Positions 56,987-64,000 of a DNA stretch of 64,000 bases are shown piece after piece. Each line of letters begins with the position of its first letter. Within the stretch, counting starts at the first letter, position 1. The notes under the pieces were generated by a model. That model did not search any database, had not been told where the DNA came from, and saw only the letters and a list, made by a program, of their open reading frames with translations. This stretch comes from Saccharothrix carnea. GTDB taxonomy: Bacteria > Actinomycetota > Actinomycetes > Mycobacteriales > Pseudonocardiaceae. Where the stretch lies: positions 620,001-684,000 of the forward strand of contig NZ_PYAX01000002.1 in the NCBI RefSeq assembly GCF_003014735.1, given 5' to 3'. Both the position numbers and the translations under genes were made by a program.

Positions 56987-58768
56987 GTGGGTATCCGGCG
57001 ATTCGGCGCGGTCACGGCGGCGATGGCATTGGTGGTGTTGCTCGCGCCCACACCGGCGCCGGCGCAACAGGCGGTGACCCTGCGGGTGGCGATCACCCAG
57101 CAGGTGGATTCGCTCAACCCGTTCCTGTCGATCTTCCAGGCGGGCACCGAGGTCGGCAGGCTGATGTACGACTACCTGACCGCCTACGACGTCAAGGACC
57201 AGCGGCCGGTGGAGGGCCTGGCCGACCGGTGGGAGTCCTCGCCGGACCGGCTGACGTGGACCTTCCACGTGCCCGAGGGCAAGAAGTGGTCGGACGGGCA
57301 GCCGATCACCGCGCGCGACGCGGCGTTCACCTACAACCTGATGATGCGCGACGAGGTCGCCGCCACGGCCAACGGCAGCTTCACCGCCACCTTCGAGTCC
57401 GTCACCGCGACCGACGACCGCACCCTGGTGATCAGGACCAAGCAGCCGCAGGCCACCATGCTCGCGCTGGACGTGCCGATCGTGCCCGAGCACGTGTGGT
57501 CGGAGGTCACCGACATCGGCGAGTACCGCAACGACCAGACCCCCGTCGTGGGCAGCGGGCCGTTCGTCCTGACCGAGTACCGGGCCAACGAGTTCATCCG
57601 GTTCAAGGCCAACAAGGACTACTGGCGCGGCGCGCCCGAGTACGACGAGCTGACGTTCACCTACTACAAGACCTCCGACGCCGCGGTGCAGGCGCTGGGC
57701 AAGGGCGAGGTCGACCTGGTCAACCGGATGGGTCCGGCGCAGTTCGACTCGCTCGAGGACAAGGAGGGCATCACCCGCAACCAGGCGCAGGGACGCCGGT
57801 TCAACGAGCTGGTGATCAACTCCGGTGCCGCGACGAACGCCGGTCAGCCCATCGGTGACGGGCACCCGGCGTTGAAGGACGTCGTGGTGCGCCGCGCGAT
57901 CGCCAAGTCGCTGGACCTCGACGCGATCATCGAACGGGTCAACGGCGGCTACGCGCAGCGCGGCACCGGCCCGATCCCGCCCGTGTTCGGCGACTACCAC
58001 CTCAAGCCCGAACCGGCGCACCCGTACGACCCGGCCGCGGCGAACGCCGACCTGGACCGGGCGGGCTACGCGCGCGGCGCGGACGGCATCCGCGTCTCAC
58101 CCGAGGGCAGGCGGATGGAGCTGCGGCTGCTCGGGCACGCCAGCCGCGCCTACGACGAGCAGACCGGCGAGTTCGTCAAGCGGTCGCTGGCCGACCTGGG
58201 CATCGCGGTGGACGTGCAGATCGTGTCGGACAACCAGCTCAACGAGTCCAGCACCGCCGGGACGTTCGACCTGGTGTTCTCCGGCTGGGGCACCAACCCC
58301 GACCCCGACTTCATCCTGTCGCTGCACACGTGCGGCCAGCGGCCCAACGCCGACGGCAAGGGCGGCACCACCGACACGTTCTTCTGCGACCCCGAGTACG
58401 ACGCGCTGTACGCGCGGCAGCGCGCCGAGTTCGACCCGGCCAAGCGGCGCGAGCTGGTGCTGGAGATGCAGCAGCGGTTCTACGACCAGGTGCCCGCCGT
58501 GGTGCTGGGCTACGACAACGCGCTGGAGGCCTACCGCAGCGACAAGTTCGCCTCGTTCCCGGTGCAGCCCGACCCGGGCGGCGTGATCATGGCGCAGAAC
58601 GGCGTGTGGGGTTACTACGGCGCGACACCGGTCGCGACGGCGGGCTCCGACACCGGCTCGAACACCGGCCTGGTGCTCGGCGTGGTCGGCGGCGCGCTGG
58701 TCGTGCTGGTCGGCGGCGTGTGGCTGATGGGGCGGCGGCGCGGGCTGCGCGCGGAGGACCGCGAGTGA
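56987..58768 (+). CDS. Peptide-binding protein of a Dpp/Opp ABC transporter, C-terminally anchored
   Basis: 593 aa family 5 solute-binding protein. A Sec signal (FGAVTAAMALVVLLAPTPAP) is followed by VTLRVAITQQVDSLNPFLSI and typical SBP_bac_5 motifs (LTWTFHVPEGKKWSDGQPIT, VVGSGPFVLTEY). There is no lipobox Cys. Instead the C-terminus has a single transmembrane helix (GLVLGVVGGALVVLVGGVWL) and a basic end, an alternative anchor. GTG 56987 has GGGAGG. Its stop overlaps the first permease start (GTGA). Confidence 0.92.
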   Translation: MGIRRFGAVTAAMALVVLLAPTPAPAQQAVTLRVAITQQVDSLNPFLSIFQAGTEVGRLMYDYLTAYDVKDQRPVEGLADRWESSPDRLTWTFHVPEGKKWSDGQPITARDAAFTYNLMMRDEVAATANGSFTATFESVTATDDRTLVIRTKQPQATMLALDVPIVPEHVWSEVTDIGEYRNDQTPVVGSGPFVLTEYRANEFIRFKANKDYWRGAPEYDELTFTYYKTSDAAVQALGKGEVDLVNRMGPAQFDSLEDKEGITRNQAQGRRFNELVINSGAATNAGQPIGDGHPALKDVVVRRAIAKSLDLDAIIERVNGGYAQRGTGPIPPVFGDYHLKPEPAHPYDPAAANADLDRAGYARGADGIRVSPEGRRMELRLLGHASRAYDEQTGEFVKRSLADLGIAVDVQIVSDNQLNESSTAGTFDLVFSGWGTNPDPDFILSLHTCGQRPNADGKGGTTDTFFCDPEYDALYARQRAEFDPAKRRELVLEMQQRFYDQVPAVVLGYDNALEAYRSDKFASFPVQPDPGGVIMAQNGVWGYYGATPVATAGSDTGSNTGLVLGVVGGALVVLVGGVWLMGRRRGLRAEDRE

Positions 58769-59721
58769 TCCGGCACCTGGCGGGCAAGGTCGGCGGCGCG
58801 CTGGTCAGCCTGCTGTTCGTGGTCGCGCTGGGTTTCCTGCTGTTCCGGGTGATCCCGGGCGACCCCGTGGTGGCGATGACGCGGGGCCGCCCGGTCACCG
58901 GCGACCAGCTCGCCGAGCTGCGCGCCCGGCTGGGCGTGGACAAGCCGCTGACCGAGCAGTTCGCGGACTACCTGGCGGCGGCTGTGCGCGGTGACTTCGG
59001 CACGTCCTACGTCTACAGCCGGCCGGTGTTGGAGCTGATCGGCGAACGGCTGTGGCCGACCGTGCTGCTGACCGGCACGTCGACCGTGCTGGCCGTGGTG
59101 ATCGGGCTGTGGCTGGGCATCCGGGGCGCGTGGCGGCGCGGGTCGCGGTCGGACCGGATCTCCACCGGGCTGGCGCTGGCGCAGTGGGCGATGCCGACGT
59201 TCTGGCTGGGCATGCTGCTGTCGCTGGCCACCGGCGACCTGTTCCCCAGCGGCGGCATGCGCTACCCGGACACGCCGTCGGACTTCGTGTCGCAGGCGGT
59301 GGACGTGGCCCACCACATGGTGCTGCCGTGCCTGACCATGATCGCGGTGGTCTACGCGCAGTACCTGCTGGTGATGCGGTCGTCGTTGCTGGAGGAGATG
59401 CACGCCGACTACCTGACCACGGCGCGGGCGAAGGGGTTGCGCGACGACCTGGTGCGGCGGCGGCACGCGGTGCCCAACGCGTTGCTGCCGACCGTGACGC
59501 TGGTGTTCCTGCACCTGGGGCTGGTGGTGTCGGGCGCGATCACAGTGGAGACGGTGTTCTCCTGGCCCGGGCTGGGGCTGTTGACCTACGAGGCGCTGAC
59601 CGGGCCGGACCTGCCGCTGCTGCAGGGCACGTTCGTGGTGCTGGCGGGAGCGGTGATCGCCATGAACGTGGTCGCGGACCTGCTGTACCGGGTGCTCGAC
59701 CCGCGGGTGCGTGCGTCGTGA
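58765..59721 (+). CDS. Peptide ABC transporter permease, DppB type
   Basis: 318 aa, six hydrophobic helices. VVALGFLLFRVIPGDPVVAM at the N-terminus is typical of DppB/OppB; the EAA loop for ATPase contact is DYLTTARAKGLRDDLVRRRH. Forms the channel with the next permease. GTG start in a 4-base overlap with the binding-protein gene. Confidence 0.93.
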   Translation: MIRHLAGKVGGALVSLLFVVALGFLLFRVIPGDPVVAMTRGRPVTGDQLAELRARLGVDKPLTEQFADYLAAAVRGDFGTSYVYSRPVLELIGERLWPTVLLTGTSTVLAVVIGLWLGIRGAWRRGSRSDRISTGLALAQWAMPTFWLGMLLSLATGDLFPSGGMRYPDTPSDFVSQAVDVAHHMVLPCLTMIAVVYAQYLLVMRSSLLEEMHADYLTTARAKGLRDDLVRRRHAVPNALLPTVTLVFLHLGLVVSGAITVETVFSWPGLGLLTYEALTGPDLPLLQGTFVVLAGAVIAMNVVADLLYRVLDPRVRAS

Positions 59722-60602
59722 CGGCGATCGCGTGGCAGCGGCGGCGGGCCGCGGCACGGGCGACGTGGCGGGAGTTCGCCTCCCAGCGCGGCGGCCTGGT
59801 CGGCTTGATCGGGCTGGCGGTGATCACCGTGCTGGCGGTGCTGGCGCCGCTGGTGACCGACGCGTCCGGGCTGGACGTGACGCGGGTGACCGCGCGGCCG
59901 TGGGAGCCGCCTTCGGCGTCGCACTGGCTGGGGACAGACCACAACGGGCGGTCGGTGCTGCTGCTGACGTGGTGGGGCACCCGGATCTCGCTGGTCGTGG
60001 GGCTCGCGGCCACGGTGCTGTCGGTGCTGATCGGTACCGTGGTCGGGATCGCGGCGGCGCACTTCGGCGGGTGGGTGTCGGCGGTGCTGATGCGGTTCAC
60101 CGACTTCTTCCTGGTGCTGCCGTCGCTGGTGCTGGCGATCGCGCTGTCGACCGTGCTGCCCCGCGGGCTGGGCACGATCGTGCTGGCGATCGGGGTGACG
60201 TCGTGGCCGGCGACGGCGCGGCTGGTGCGGGCGCAGACGCTGGCGGTGGAGGCGCGGCCGTTCATCGAGCGGGCGCGGGCGTTGGGCGGCGGGCACGGGC
60301 ACGTGATCGGGCGGCACGTGCTGCCCGCGGTGCTGCCGCTGGTGTTCGTGAACACGACGTTGACCGTGGCCAGCGCGATCGTGGCCGAGTCGACCCTGTC
60401 GTTCCTGGGGTTGGGCGACCCGACCCGGGTGTCGTGGGGGTCGCTGCTGCACGCGGCGAACATGCACGGCGCGGTGTCGCAGCGGGCGTGGTGGTTCCTG
60501 GTGCCGCCCGGTCTGGGCGTGGTGTGCGTGGTGCTGGCGTTCACGCTGTGCGGGCGGGCCCTGGAGACGGTGCTCAACCCGCGGCTGAAGGGGGAGCGGT
60601 GA
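59718..60602 (+). CDS. Peptide ABC transporter permease, DppC type
   Basis: 294 aa. FASQRGGLVGLIGLAVITVL, HWLGTDHNGRSVLLLTWWGT, the EAA loop FIERARALGGGHGHVIGRHV, and STLSFLGLGDPTRVSWGSLL mark the DppC/OppC family. Overlaps the preceding and following genes by 4 bases each, so the operon is fully coupled. Confidence 0.93.
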   Translation: MTAIAWQRRRAAARATWREFASQRGGLVGLIGLAVITVLAVLAPLVTDASGLDVTRVTARPWEPPSASHWLGTDHNGRSVLLLTWWGTRISLVVGLAATVLSVLIGTVVGIAAAHFGGWVSAVLMRFTDFFLVLPSLVLAIALSTVLPRGLGTIVLAIGVTSWPATARLVRAQTLAVEARPFIERARALGGGHGHVIGRHVLPAVLPLVFVNTTLTVASAIVAESTLSFLGLGDPTRVSWGSLLHAANMHGAVSQRAWWFLVPPGLGVVCVVLAFTLCGRALETVLNPRLKGER

Positions 60603-62185
60603 GCAGCCTGCTGGAGTTGCGTGACCTGAGCGTGCACTACCGGACCGCGCGCGGCGAGGTGACGGCCGTGCGGTCGGTGTCGCTCGGGCTGGCGGCCGGG
60701 CAGACGCTGGGGCTGGCGGGGGAGTCCGGGTGCGGTAAGTCGACCGTGGCCATGTCGGTGCTGCGGCTGCTGCCGCGCACCGCCCGCGTCGAGGGGCAGG
60801 TGCTGCTCGACGGCGAGGACGTGCGGGGCATGTCGTGGGGCCGGCTGCGGGCCGTGCGGTGGGCGGCGGCGTCGGTGGTGTTCCAGGGCGCGATGCACGC
60901 GTTGAACCCGGTGCACCGGGTGGGTGAGCAGATCGCCGAGCCGATGCGGCTGCACGGCGTGACGGGGTCGGTGTCGGCGCTGCTGGACCAGGTCGAGCTG
61001 CCCGCCCGCGCGGCGCGGGCCTACCCGCACGAGCTGTCCGGTGGGCAGAAGCAGCGGGTGATGATCGCGATGGCGCTGGCGTGCGAGCCGCGCCTGGTCG
61101 TCGCCGACGAGCCGACCACGGCGCTGGACGTGGTGGTGCAGGCGCAGGTGCTCGACGTGCTCAAGCGGCTGGTGTCCGAGCGGGGCATCGGGTTGGTGAT
61201 GATCAGCCACGACCTGTCGGTGCTGGCGTCGACGTGCGACCGGTTGGCCGTCATGCGGCACGGGCAGGTGGTGGAGGAAGGACCGGCGCGGGAGGTGATC
61301 ACGTCGCCGACCCACCCGCACACGCAGGCGTTGGCGGCGGCGTTCCCGACCGTGGGCGATCCGGCGTCACGGCAGGTCACGCCGTCTGAGGGTGCCGGTG
61401 GGCCGGTGCTGCTGCGCGCTTCGGACCTGCACGTGTCCTTCGGCGCGACGAAGGCCGTGGCCGGGGTGGACCTGGAGGTGCGGGCCGGGGAGATCGTCGC
61501 GCTGGTCGGCCAGTCCGGCTCGGGCAAGACGACGTTGGCCCGCACCCTGCTGGGCCTGCGGAAGCCGACCTCGGGCCGGGTGCTGTTCGAGGGGCGCGAA
61601 CTCCCCCGGTCGGCGTCGGGTCTGCGCGCCTACCGGCGGCAGGTGCAGTTGGTGCTGCAGGACCCGACGAGCGCGCTGAACCCCCGGCACTCGGTGTACG
61701 AGGCGGTCGCGGAAGGTCTGCGCATCCACCGGGTGGACGGCGACGAGTCCGCGCGGGTCGCCGAGGCGTTGTCGCAGGCCGAACTGCGGCCGCCGGAGCT
61801 GTTCTTCCCGTCGCTGCCGCACGAGCTGTCCGGCGGTCAGCGCCAACGCGTCGTGATCGCGGGCGCCCTGGCCCTGGGACCTCGGCTGCTGGTGGCCGAC
61901 GAGCCGGTGGCGTCCCTGGACGCCTCCGTGCGCGGGGAGATCCTGGCGCTGCTGCTGCGACTGCGCCGCGAGCTGGGCCTGGCCGCGCTGGTCATCACCC
62001 ACGACCTGGGCCTGGCCTGGACGATCGCCGACCGGGTCGCGGTGATGTACCGGGGCGAGCTGGTCGAGCAGGGCACGGTGGAGCAGGTCCTGCTGTCACC
62101 GCGGCACGACTACACGCGCACCCTGCTCGCCGCCGTGCCTCACGCCCAGCGCAGCACCCGGCCGAACTGGACCAGCTCCCCGTAG
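60599..62185 (+). CDS. Peptide ABC transporter ATPase, two fused ATP-binding domains
   Basis: 528 aa carrying both ATPases (DppD and DppF equivalents) in one chain. Domain 1: Walker A GESGCGKST, signature LSGGQKQR, Walker B LVVADEPT. Domain 2: GQSGSGKTT, LSGGQRQR, LLVADEPV. The C-terminal Opp/Dpp oligopeptide helix region follows each domain. Such fusions are common in actinobacteria. GTG 60599 overlaps the permease stop. The last 46 bases overlap the convergent SDR gene. Confidence 0.95.
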   Translation: MSSLLELRDLSVHYRTARGEVTAVRSVSLGLAAGQTLGLAGESGCGKSTVAMSVLRLLPRTARVEGQVLLDGEDVRGMSWGRLRAVRWAAASVVFQGAMHALNPVHRVGEQIAEPMRLHGVTGSVSALLDQVELPARAARAYPHELSGGQKQRVMIAMALACEPRLVVADEPTTALDVVVQAQVLDVLKRLVSERGIGLVMISHDLSVLASTCDRLAVMRHGQVVEEGPAREVITSPTHPHTQALAAAFPTVGDPASRQVTPSEGAGGPVLLRASDLHVSFGATKAVAGVDLEVRAGEIVALVGQSGSGKTTLARTLLGLRKPTSGRVLFEGRELPRSASGLRAYRRQVQLVLQDPTSALNPRHSVYEAVAEGLRIHRVDGDESARVAEALSQAELRPPELFFPSLPHELSGGQRQRVVIAGALALGPRLLVADEPVASLDASVRGEILALLLRLRRELGLAALVITHDLGLAWTIADRVAVMYRGELVEQGTVEQVLLSPRHDYTRTLLAAVPHAQRSTRPNWTSSP

Positions 62186-62961
62186 TGCTCCGGTCGGCGG
62201 GTGCCGAGCGCCAGGTCGAGCACCGGCCCCGCCGCCTCGGCCGGGCTCGCCGCGTCGCTCATGTCGGCGAACCACGGCCGGGAGGCGTCGGTGTCGACCA
62301 GGCCGGGGCAGACGGCGGCGACCAGCGTGCCGGTCGCGATGTCGGCGGCGCGGCGTTGCGCGGCGATCGCGCGCACGGCGGCCACTTGGCCGACCTTCGA
62401 CGGGACGTTGATCCAGTGCGGCCAGCCCCGGTCGGCCGCCGTGCCGGCGAGTACGGAGTCGCGCCAGGCGAGCATCGTGGCGTCGATGTCGTCCAGCGAC
62501 CGTGCGGCGAAGTGGCCGTGCAGGTGCGTCGGCAGTTGGCGCAGGGTGCCGAAGGAGCTGGCGACGACGAGCAACGCGCCGCCGGGGCGCAGCAGCGGCG
62601 TGAACGCGCGCAGCACACGCGTGGTGCCCAGGTTGTTGGTGTCCACGAACGGACCGACCTGCTCGCTCCACGGCACGTCCGGCGTGAGCCGCGCCGCCGC
62701 GTTGGACAGCACGGTGTCCACCCCACCGTGACGTGCCCGCAGGTCATCGGCGAATGCACCGACAGCCTGCCCGTCCCTGACATCCAGCACGTGCGTCCTG
62801 ATACGACCGCGCCCGATCCTGTCCGCCGCGTCCGCCACCCGCCCGGCGTCCCGGCCGGTGAGGTAGACGACATCGGTCGGCGCGGCACGGCGCACCAGTC
62901 CTTCGACGAGGGCGAATCCGAGGCCCTGATTCGCGCCGGTGACAACGGAGACACGGTTCAT
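62140..62961 (-). CDS. SDR family oxidoreductase lacking the catalytic Tyr
   Basis: 273 aa Rossmann-fold protein of the carbonyl-reductase-like group. VVTGANQGLGFALVEGLVRR gives the NAD(P) motif, then VLSNAAARL and VVASSFGTLRQL (Ser). The active-site YxxxK is changed: HWINVPSKVGQVAAVRAIAA has Asn where Tyr should be, while Lys is kept. The C-terminal CPGLVDTDASRPW is normal. Either an altered enzyme or a non-catalytic binding protein. ATG 62961 starts the first strand. Repeat copy B lies upstream. Confidence 0.85.
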   Translation of the reverse strand: MNRVSVVTGANQGLGFALVEGLVRRAAPTDVVYLTGRDAGRVADAADRIGRGRIRTHVLDVRDGQAVGAFADDLRARHGGVDTVLSNAAARLTPDVPWSEQVGPFVDTNNLGTTRVLRAFTPLLRPGGALLVVASSFGTLRQLPTHLHGHFAARSLDDIDATMLAWRDSVLAGTAADRGWPHWINVPSKVGQVAAVRAIAAQRRAADIATGTLVAAVCPGLVDTDASRPWFADMSDAASPAEAAGPVLDLALGTRRPEHYGELVQFGRVLRWA

Positions 62962-63291
62962 GCCCCCGACATTCGCACGCCCACAGGAACCAATCGGTTC
63001 CTACCGCAACCCTCTGACCTGCGTCTTCTTCGACTACCGCGTTCACGATCGAGTGATCGTCACTCCGGCGTCAAAAAACACGGCGTTATCATTCACCTCA
63101 AACGTCGGAAGAAACAACAAGGCCCGCCTCGACCCGGCCCTAGGCCCCCACCCAGCCTCCCCCTCTCGGAACACCCACCGCCAAGCCCCACCGCGCGGCA
63201 ACCTTCGGCCTGCACCCCCGCCGCCCGCCTCCAGCACGGCGCCGGACCGGACGCCCCGGGTCGTGTGCTCACGCGCCGCACGCTCGCGTGG
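62962..63291. other. Gap with repeat copy B between SDR and HxlR genes
   Basis: 330 bases. Contains the repeat at 63012-63133 and then Pro/Arg-rich, non-coding-looking sequence up to the HxlR stop. No other gene supported. Confidence 0.5.
63012..63133. repeat. 122-bp dispersed repeat, copy B
   Basis: Partner of 9679-9800, same orientation, no gaps. CGATC-GAGT-GATCG in this copy is a perfect small inverted repeat (imperfect in copy A). Lies 51 bases upstream of the SDR start, so it may contribute to that promoter. Begins with the same CTCTGACCTGCG word that in copy A holds the ArsR stop codon. Confidence 0.75.
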
Positions 63292-63663
63292 TCACCCCGC
63301 CCCGGCGCGACCACGCGAGCCCACAGCCTGCGCGTCCTGACCTTCCCGCCGAGCGTCGAGCAGCTCGCCGGTGTGCTCCTCCGCCCACGCGGCGAGCGCG
63401 CGGACGGGCGCGAGCAGCGACCGACCGAGCCCGGTCAGCTCGTGCCACCCGTCCGCGCTCGTCAGCAGCCCGTTGCCGCGCAGCCGGGCCAGGGTCTGGG
63501 TGAGCATCTTGTTGCTGATGCCGCCGATCCGGTCCAGCAGCTCCCCGTACCGCAGCGGCCCGTTGCCGAGGGCCACGACGACCACGACCGACCACGTGTG
63601 CCCGACGACCTCGAGCGTCGTGCGGGCCGGGCAGTCGGCGAGGAAGACGTCGTAGTCGCTCAC
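63292..63663 (-). CDS. HxlR family winged-helix regulator
   Basis: 123 aa. CPARTTLEVVGHTWSVVVVV at the start with the single conserved Cys11 (redox/aldehyde-sensing in HypR/HxlR proteins), then LRYGELLDRIGGISNKMLTQ and LARLRGNGLLTSADGWHELT. GTG 63663 starts 4 bases after the acyl-CoA dehydrogenase stop. The last 20 residues are charged and not part of the fold. HxlR proteins often control nearby SDR-type enzymes, and the SDR gene is next on the same strand. Confidence 0.9.
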   Translation of the reverse strand: MSDYDVFLADCPARTTLEVVGHTWSVVVVVALGNGPLRYGELLDRIGGISNKMLTQTLARLRGNGLLTSADGWHELTGLGRSLLAPVRALAAWAEEHTGELLDARREGQDAQAVGSRGRAGAG

Positions 63664-63667
63664 CCCG

Positions 63668-64000
63668 TCACAGATACCGCTTGAGCTCCCGCTTCGCCAA
63701 CGACATCCGGTGCACCTCGTCGGGGCCGTCTGCCAGGCGCAGGGTGCGCGCCGACGCCCACAGCTCGGCCAGCGGGAAGTCCTGGCTCACGCCGCCCGCG
63801 CCGTGCGCCTGGATCGCCTTGTCCAGCACCCATTCCGCCATCAGCGGCGTGCCGATCTTGATCGCCTGGATCTCGGTGTGGGCGCCCTTGTTGCCGACGG
63901 TGTCCATCAGCCACGCCGTCTTGAGCACCAGCAGCCGGGCCTGCTCGATCCGCACCCGCGACTCGGCGATCCACTCCTGCACCACACCCTGCCGCGCGAT
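63668..64000 (-). CDS. Acyl-CoA dehydrogenase, C-terminal part (runs off the window)
   Basis: About 110 codons of the C-terminal four-helix domain: WIAESRVRIEQARLLVLKTA, GAHTEIQAIKIGTPLMAEWV, IQAHGAGGVSQDFPLAELWA and RTLRLADGPDEVHRMSLAKR are standard for the ACAD family (QAHGGxG and RIxDGPxEVH motifs). FAD-dependent dehydrogenation of acyl-CoA in the cytoplasm. The start and catalytic base lie beyond position 64000. Confidence 0.9.
   Translation of the reverse strand: MARQGVVQEWIAESRVRIEQARLLVLKTAWLMDTVGNKGAHTEIQAIKIGTPLMAEWVLDKAIQAHGAGGVSQDFPLAELWASARTLRLADGPDEVHRMSLAKRELKRYL

Overview
The window comes from the chromosome of a high-GC actinobacterium, most likely of the Pseudonocardiaceae (Saccharothrix, Lentzea, Actinosynnema or Amycolatopsis type). 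The reasons are the strong G/C third-codon bias, many GTG starts, GTGA/ATGA gene overlaps, F420-dependent and PknG-type genes, and an AftA-like arabinosyltransferase that suggests an arabinogalactan wall. Genus is an inference. I see no rRNA, tRNA, CRISPR array or intact insertion sequence. At least seventeen start codons, two of them on gene remnants or small ORFs, sit 6-8 nt after a TANNNT -10 box, so leaderless transcription appears common and helped me choose starts.

Layout. 0-7.8 kb: housekeeping and envelope genes (TetR, lipoprotein plus DUF5703, metalloprotease, Tat-exported carbonic anhydrase, aldo/keto reductase, LLM F420 oxidoreductase, uppP, histidine phosphatase). 8-10 kb: lone tyrosine recombinase, ArsR regulator and copy A of a 122-bp dispersed repeat. 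10-15 kb: AftA-like and GT2 glycosyltransferases, beta-propeller protein and MBL hydrolase. 15-16.7 kb: decayed ECF42 sigma/DGPF pair, PEP-mutase-family enzyme and a small leaderless ORF. 16.7-22.4 kb: hrpA, then a choice-of-anchor K gene bracketed by two pairs of direct repeats, a truncated gene tail, and MarR. 22.7-31.5 kb: a seven-gene minus-strand operon, glnX-glnH-coiled coil-pknG-PP2C-VWA-FHA, an amino-acid-sensing Ser/Thr kinase circuit. 31.6-39.2 kb: NADAR, a PNPOx-like protein, a threonine-aldolase remnant, a rifamycin monooxygenase (rox) with a RAE-like inverted repeat upstream, an intact ECF42/DGPF pair, MarR, a winged-helix protein, two truncated leader genes and GNAT. 39.6-44.5 kb: a five-gene cassette (two NTF2-like proteins, AhpE-like peroxiredoxin, GMC oxidoreductase, class III aminotransferase) closed by a 23-bp hairpin. 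44.6-54.7 kb: coiled-coil protein, TetR/FAD monooxygenase pair, second winged-helix protein, SHMT-like enzyme opposite a PucR regulator, P-loop kinase, trypsin-like protease, MarR, membrane protein and lipoprotein. 54.8-62.2 kb: a peptide-use locus, with M20 and M55 (DppA) peptidases divergent from a Dpp/Opp-type ABC transporter. 62.1-64 kb: an SDR lacking its catalytic Tyr, repeat copy B, HxlR, and the end of an acyl-CoA dehydrogenase.

How genes work together. The pknG operon holds a sensor (GlnX/GlnH), kinase, phosphatase and FHA protein in one transcript. rox, with its RAE-like element, is a drug-inducible self-protection unit. The 39.6-44.5 kb cassette reads as an alcohol-to-amine pathway with peroxide clean-up; it is the best candidate for an undescribed small pathway, but its substrate cannot be read from sequence. 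The 55-62 kb locus couples uptake of peptides, perhaps D-amino-acid-containing, to their hydrolysis. Several remnants (about 14.99-15.59, 21.4, 32.9, 36.8 and 38.6 kb) show ongoing gene loss in the accessory stretches.
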